A DNA stretch of 6,698 nt from Nitriliruptoraceae bacterium (GTDB lineage Bacteria > Actinomycetota > Nitriliruptoria > Nitriliruptorales > Nitriliruptoraceae): contig SKLC01000336.1 in assembly GCA_007123425.1 (NCBI GenBank), positions 1 through 6,698 on the forward strand, read 5' to 3'. Below are positions 4,986 to 6,698 of the stretch, piece by piece. The notes beneath the pieces are model-generated. The model ran no database searches. It was not told the DNA's origin and saw only the letters and a list, made by a program, of their open reading frames with translations. The position numbers were made by a program, and so were the translations under genes. Numbering within the stretch: the stretch's first letter is position 1; each line of letters begins with the position of its first letter.

Positions 4986-6409
4986 CCACCGCCACGGTCG
5001 TCGGCAGCGGGCCCAACGGGCTCGCTGCCGCCGTGACCCTGGCCCGCCACGGCGTCGGGGTCACGGTCCTCGAGGCCGCCGACACGATCGGCGGCGGGAC
5101 CCGCACCAGCGAGCACACGCTCGCGGGGCTGCTGCACGATGACTGCTCGGCGTTCCACCCCACGGGGGCGGCCTCGCCGGCGCTGCGGTCGATGGGCCTC
5201 GAGGAGCACGGGCTGCGGTGGCGCTGGCCGGAGATCGAGCTGGCCCACCCCCTCGACGGCGGGCGGGCCGGGCTGCTGTGGCGCGACGTCGAGCGGACCG
5301 CCGCGGGGCTGGGCCACGACGGGGCGAGCTGGCGGCGGCTGTTCGGGCGGCTCTCGCGCCGCTTCGACGCGCTGGCCGAGGACGTGTTCCGGCCCGTGGT
5401 GCGGGTCCCGTCCCATCCGCTGTCGATGGCCTATTTCGGCATGAACGCGCTGCTGCCGGCCACCTGGACCGCCCAGCGCTGGGCCGGCGACGAGGCGCGC
5501 GCGCTGTTCGGCGGGGTGGCCGCCCACGTGGTGGGGTCGCTGCGGGTCCCGCTGTCGGGGTCGGTGGGGCTGATGCTCACCGCCGCCGGCCACGCCCACG
5601 GCTGGCCGGTCGCCGAGGGCGGGTCACGGGCCATCACCGACGCGCTGGCCTCGCGGCTGCGCCAGCTCGGCGGCCGCATCGAGACCGGCGTCGAGGTCAC
5701 CTCGGCCGACCAGCTCGACGGCGCGGACCTGGTGCTGCTGTCGACCTCGCCGCGGGCGGCGGTGGACATCCTCGGTGACCGCCTGCCCACCCGGGTGCGG
5801 CGCGCCTACGAGCGCTACCGCTACGGCCCGGGCGCCTTCAAGGTCGACCTCGCGGTCGAGGGCCCGATCCCGTGGGTGCACCCCGACGTGGGCCGGGCCG
5901 GCACGGTCCACCTCGGCGGCACGCTGGAGGAGATGGTGGCCACCGAAAACGAGGTCGTGCGCGGCCGGATGCCCCGGCGCCCCTTCGTGCTGGTCGGCCA
6001 GCAGCACCTGGCCGACCCCTCGCGCTCGGCCGATGGGGTCAACCCGGTGTGGGCCTACGCGCACGTCCCCTCCCGGCACCCCGGGGACGTGACCGAGGCC
6101 GTGCTCTCCCAGATCGAGCGCTTCGCGCCGGGCATCCGCGGGCGGATCCGGGCCAGCTTCGCGCGCACCGTGCCGCAGATGGAGGCCTACAACGCCAACT
6201 ACGTCGGCGGGGACATCAACGTCGGCTACAACAGCCCGCGGCAGATCGCGCTGCGGCCCCGCGCGGCGCTGGACCCCTACTGGACGGGCATCGAGGGGGT
6301 CTACCTCTGCTCCTCGGCGACGCCGCCGGGCTCGGGCGTCCACGGCATGTGCGGCCACAACGCCGCGCGCTCGGCGCTGCGCCGCGCCGGCCTCGGCGAC
6401 AGCCAGTGA
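4982..6409 (+). CDS. FAD-dependent oxidoreductase, phytoene-desaturase/PYROXD2-like (COG1233), 475 aa
   Basis: The N-terminus is a textbook dinucleotide-binding fold: TATVVGSGPNGLAAAVTLARHG with the GxGxxG glycines at 8-13, and Glu31 in VTVLEA for the ribose of FAD, followed by IGGGTRT (36-42). A mid-protein WPVAEGGSRAITDALASRL (208-226) matches the conserved Gly-Gly strand-helix of this superfamily. The C-terminal FAD-contact region GVYLCSSATPPGSGVHGM (439-456) with CGHNAARSAL is intact. These marks and the length put it in the COG1233 group (phytoene desaturase, retinol saturase, PYROXD2-like). Members dehydrogenate, saturate or isomerise lipophilic polyenes, but many bacterial ones have no known substrate. 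No carotenoid gene is nearby, so a pigment role is unsupported. The GTG start is fixed by the fold beginning at residue 4, with no need for an upstream extension. It follows the acyl-CoA ligase and overlaps a 22-codon ORF by 4 nt. Confidence 0.92.
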   Translation: MTTATVVGSGPNGLAAAVTLARHGVGVTVLEAADTIGGGTRTSEHTLAGLLHDDCSAFHPTGAASPALRSMGLEEHGLRWRWPEIELAHPLDGGRAGLLWRDVERTAAGLGHDGASWRRLFGRLSRRFDALAEDVFRPVVRVPSHPLSMAYFGMNALLPATWTAQRWAGDEARALFGGVAAHVVGSLRVPLSGSVGLMLTAAGHAHGWPVAEGGSRAITDALASRLRQLGGRIETGVEVTSADQLDGADLVLLSTSPRAAVDILGDRLPTRVRRAYERYRYGPGAFKVDLAVEGPIPWVHPDVGRAGTVHLGGTLEEMVATENEVVRGRMPRRPFVLVGQQHLADPSRSADGVNPVWAYAHVPSRHPGDVTEAVLSQIERFAPGIRGRIRASFARTVPQMEAYNANYVGGDINVGYNSPRQIALRPRAALDPYWTGIEGVYLCSSATPPGSGVHGMCGHNAARSALRRAGLGDSQ

Positions 6410-6410
6410 T

Positions 6411-6451
6411 GCCAGCTGCTCAGGTCTGCGGGTCTGGGATCGAAAGCTGGC
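6411..6451 (+). terminator. Weak stem after the oxidoreductase gene
   Basis: GCCAGCT (6411-6417) and AGCTGGC (6445-6451) are perfect reverse complements, but the loop is 27 nt. It starts 1 nt after the stop codon. It may contribute to termination; the long loop makes it weak. Confidence 0.25.
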
Positions 6452-6501
6452 CGGGGCGCGGGGCAGCGGTGAGGGCGGCGCTGTGGACCTTGCGCGGCCG
6501 T

Positions 6502-6543
6502 GTCACAGGCCGTGGGTACGGTCCGATTCCACGCGGTCACAGG
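6502..6543 (+). promoter_or_regulatory. -10 box TACGGT flanked by GTCACAGG repeats
   Basis: TACGGT (6517-6522) fits TAnnnT and is the likely -10 of the metallophosphoesterase gene, with a start near 6529 and a leader of about 77 nt. The octamer GTCACAGG occurs at 6502-6509 and again at 6536-6543, 34 nt apart, on both sides of the -10. The pair could be a regulator site or chance. No match to an actinobacterial LexA box (TCGAAC-N4-GTTCGA) is seen. Confidence 0.35.
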
Positions 6544-6605
6544 GGCCGCGGCGCCCCGGAACGCGGGCGCACCCACCCACCACCGGCGACGGGGAGAGCA
6601 GGCGC

Positions 6606-6698
6606 GTGGTCAGGTTCGTACACACCGCCGACTGGCAGCTGGGCATGCGTCGTCACTACCTCGACGCGGAGGCGCAGGGCCGGTTCAGCCAGGACCGC
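6606..6698 (+). CDS. N-terminus of an SbcD/Mre11-like metallophosphoesterase (partial)
   Basis: Only the first 31 codons lie in the window. GTG 6606 is preceded by GGGGAG (6591-6596) at 9 nt. The sequence opens with VRFVHTADWQLGM, the first metal-binding motif of SbcD/Mre11-type nucleases: Asp9 is present, but the His of the usual D-x-H is Gln11. I recall ADWQLG in a distinct actinobacterial branch of DNA-repair exonuclease-like metallophosphoesterases, so this is probably a branch feature rather than a defect. The family cleaves DNA ends with Mn2+ and usually partners an SbcC/Rad50-type ATPase encoded next to it; that gene would lie beyond the right edge. The frame runs to the last base with codon use like the other genes. 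Confidence 0.8.
   Translation, partial: MVRFVHTADWQLGMRRHYLDAEAQGRFSQDR

Noticed and set aside
4917..4990. Frameshift joining the 22-codon ORF to the oxidoreductase as one longer protein.
   Set aside because: The oxidoreductase already begins with the nucleotide-binding fold at residue 4, the normal place for its family, so no missing N-terminus needs explaining.
4982..6409. Carotenoid biosynthesis gene (crtI).
   Set aside because: Similarity is at superfamily level only, and no phytoene synthase, GGPP synthase or cyclase gene is in the window.

Overview
The window reads as chromosomal DNA of a high-GC member of the Actinomycetota, possibly a deep-branching lineage. The supports are a strong G/C third-position bias, frequent GTG starts, hydrophobic families typical of this phylum (PGPGW membrane protein, Ltp-repeat surface protein), TAnnnT-type -10 boxes with no clear -35, and one start that looks leaderless. 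No tRNA, rRNA, CRISPR array, transposase or integrase was seen. The genus cannot be named from the sequence alone.

Left part (1-1720). The window opens inside a gene of unknown function (C-terminal 57 residues), closed by a compact hairpin. Then come two small genes with good ribosome binding sites: a 45-residue putative membrane peptide, and a 77-residue basic protein ending in a zinc-ribbon-like CxxCxxxH motif of a kind common in actinobacterial and phage small proteins. A structured non-coding stretch (about 746-970, with a strong 11-bp inverted repeat) leads into a 249-residue single-pass protein: short cytoplasmic N-terminus, one membrane anchor, coiled coil, Glu-Pro tether, and two C-terminal Ltp repeats. 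Ltp domains are known from a phage superinfection-exclusion lipoprotein. This copy has no cysteine, so it cannot be a lipoprotein. The zinc-ribbon gene and the Ltp gene make this the most accessory-looking part of the window.

Middle part (1721-3334). A 260-residue protein joins an N-terminal soluble domain (PH-like by appearance) to a C-terminal PGPGW-type membrane segment; its ATG lies 7 nt after a -10 box. It converges on a YbaK/EbsC-type aminoacyl-tRNA deacylase on the minus strand, and a long perfect hairpin between them probably terminates both. A 199-bp divergent region separates the deacylase from the next gene. It holds candidate promoters for both directions and a perfect TGTGCA-cgt-TGCACA dyad.

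Right part (3335-6698). A complete class I adenylate-forming enzyme (acyl-CoA ligase) is followed on the same strand by a COG1233-type FAD-dependent oxidoreductase (phytoene-desaturase/PYROXD2-like). Between them are two mutually exclusive hairpins and a 22-codon ORF with a strong ribosome binding site whose stop overlaps the oxidoreductase start (GTGA), which suggests translational coupling. The pair may act on a common lipid-like substrate, but nothing in the window names it. The window ends in the first 31 codons of an SbcD/Mre11-like metallophosphoesterase behind its own probable promoter.

The best candidates for something undescribed are the 22-codon ORF and competing hairpins before the oxidoreductase, and the membrane-tethered, non-lipidated two-repeat Ltp protein with its upstream structured element. 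Both are inferences from sequence.
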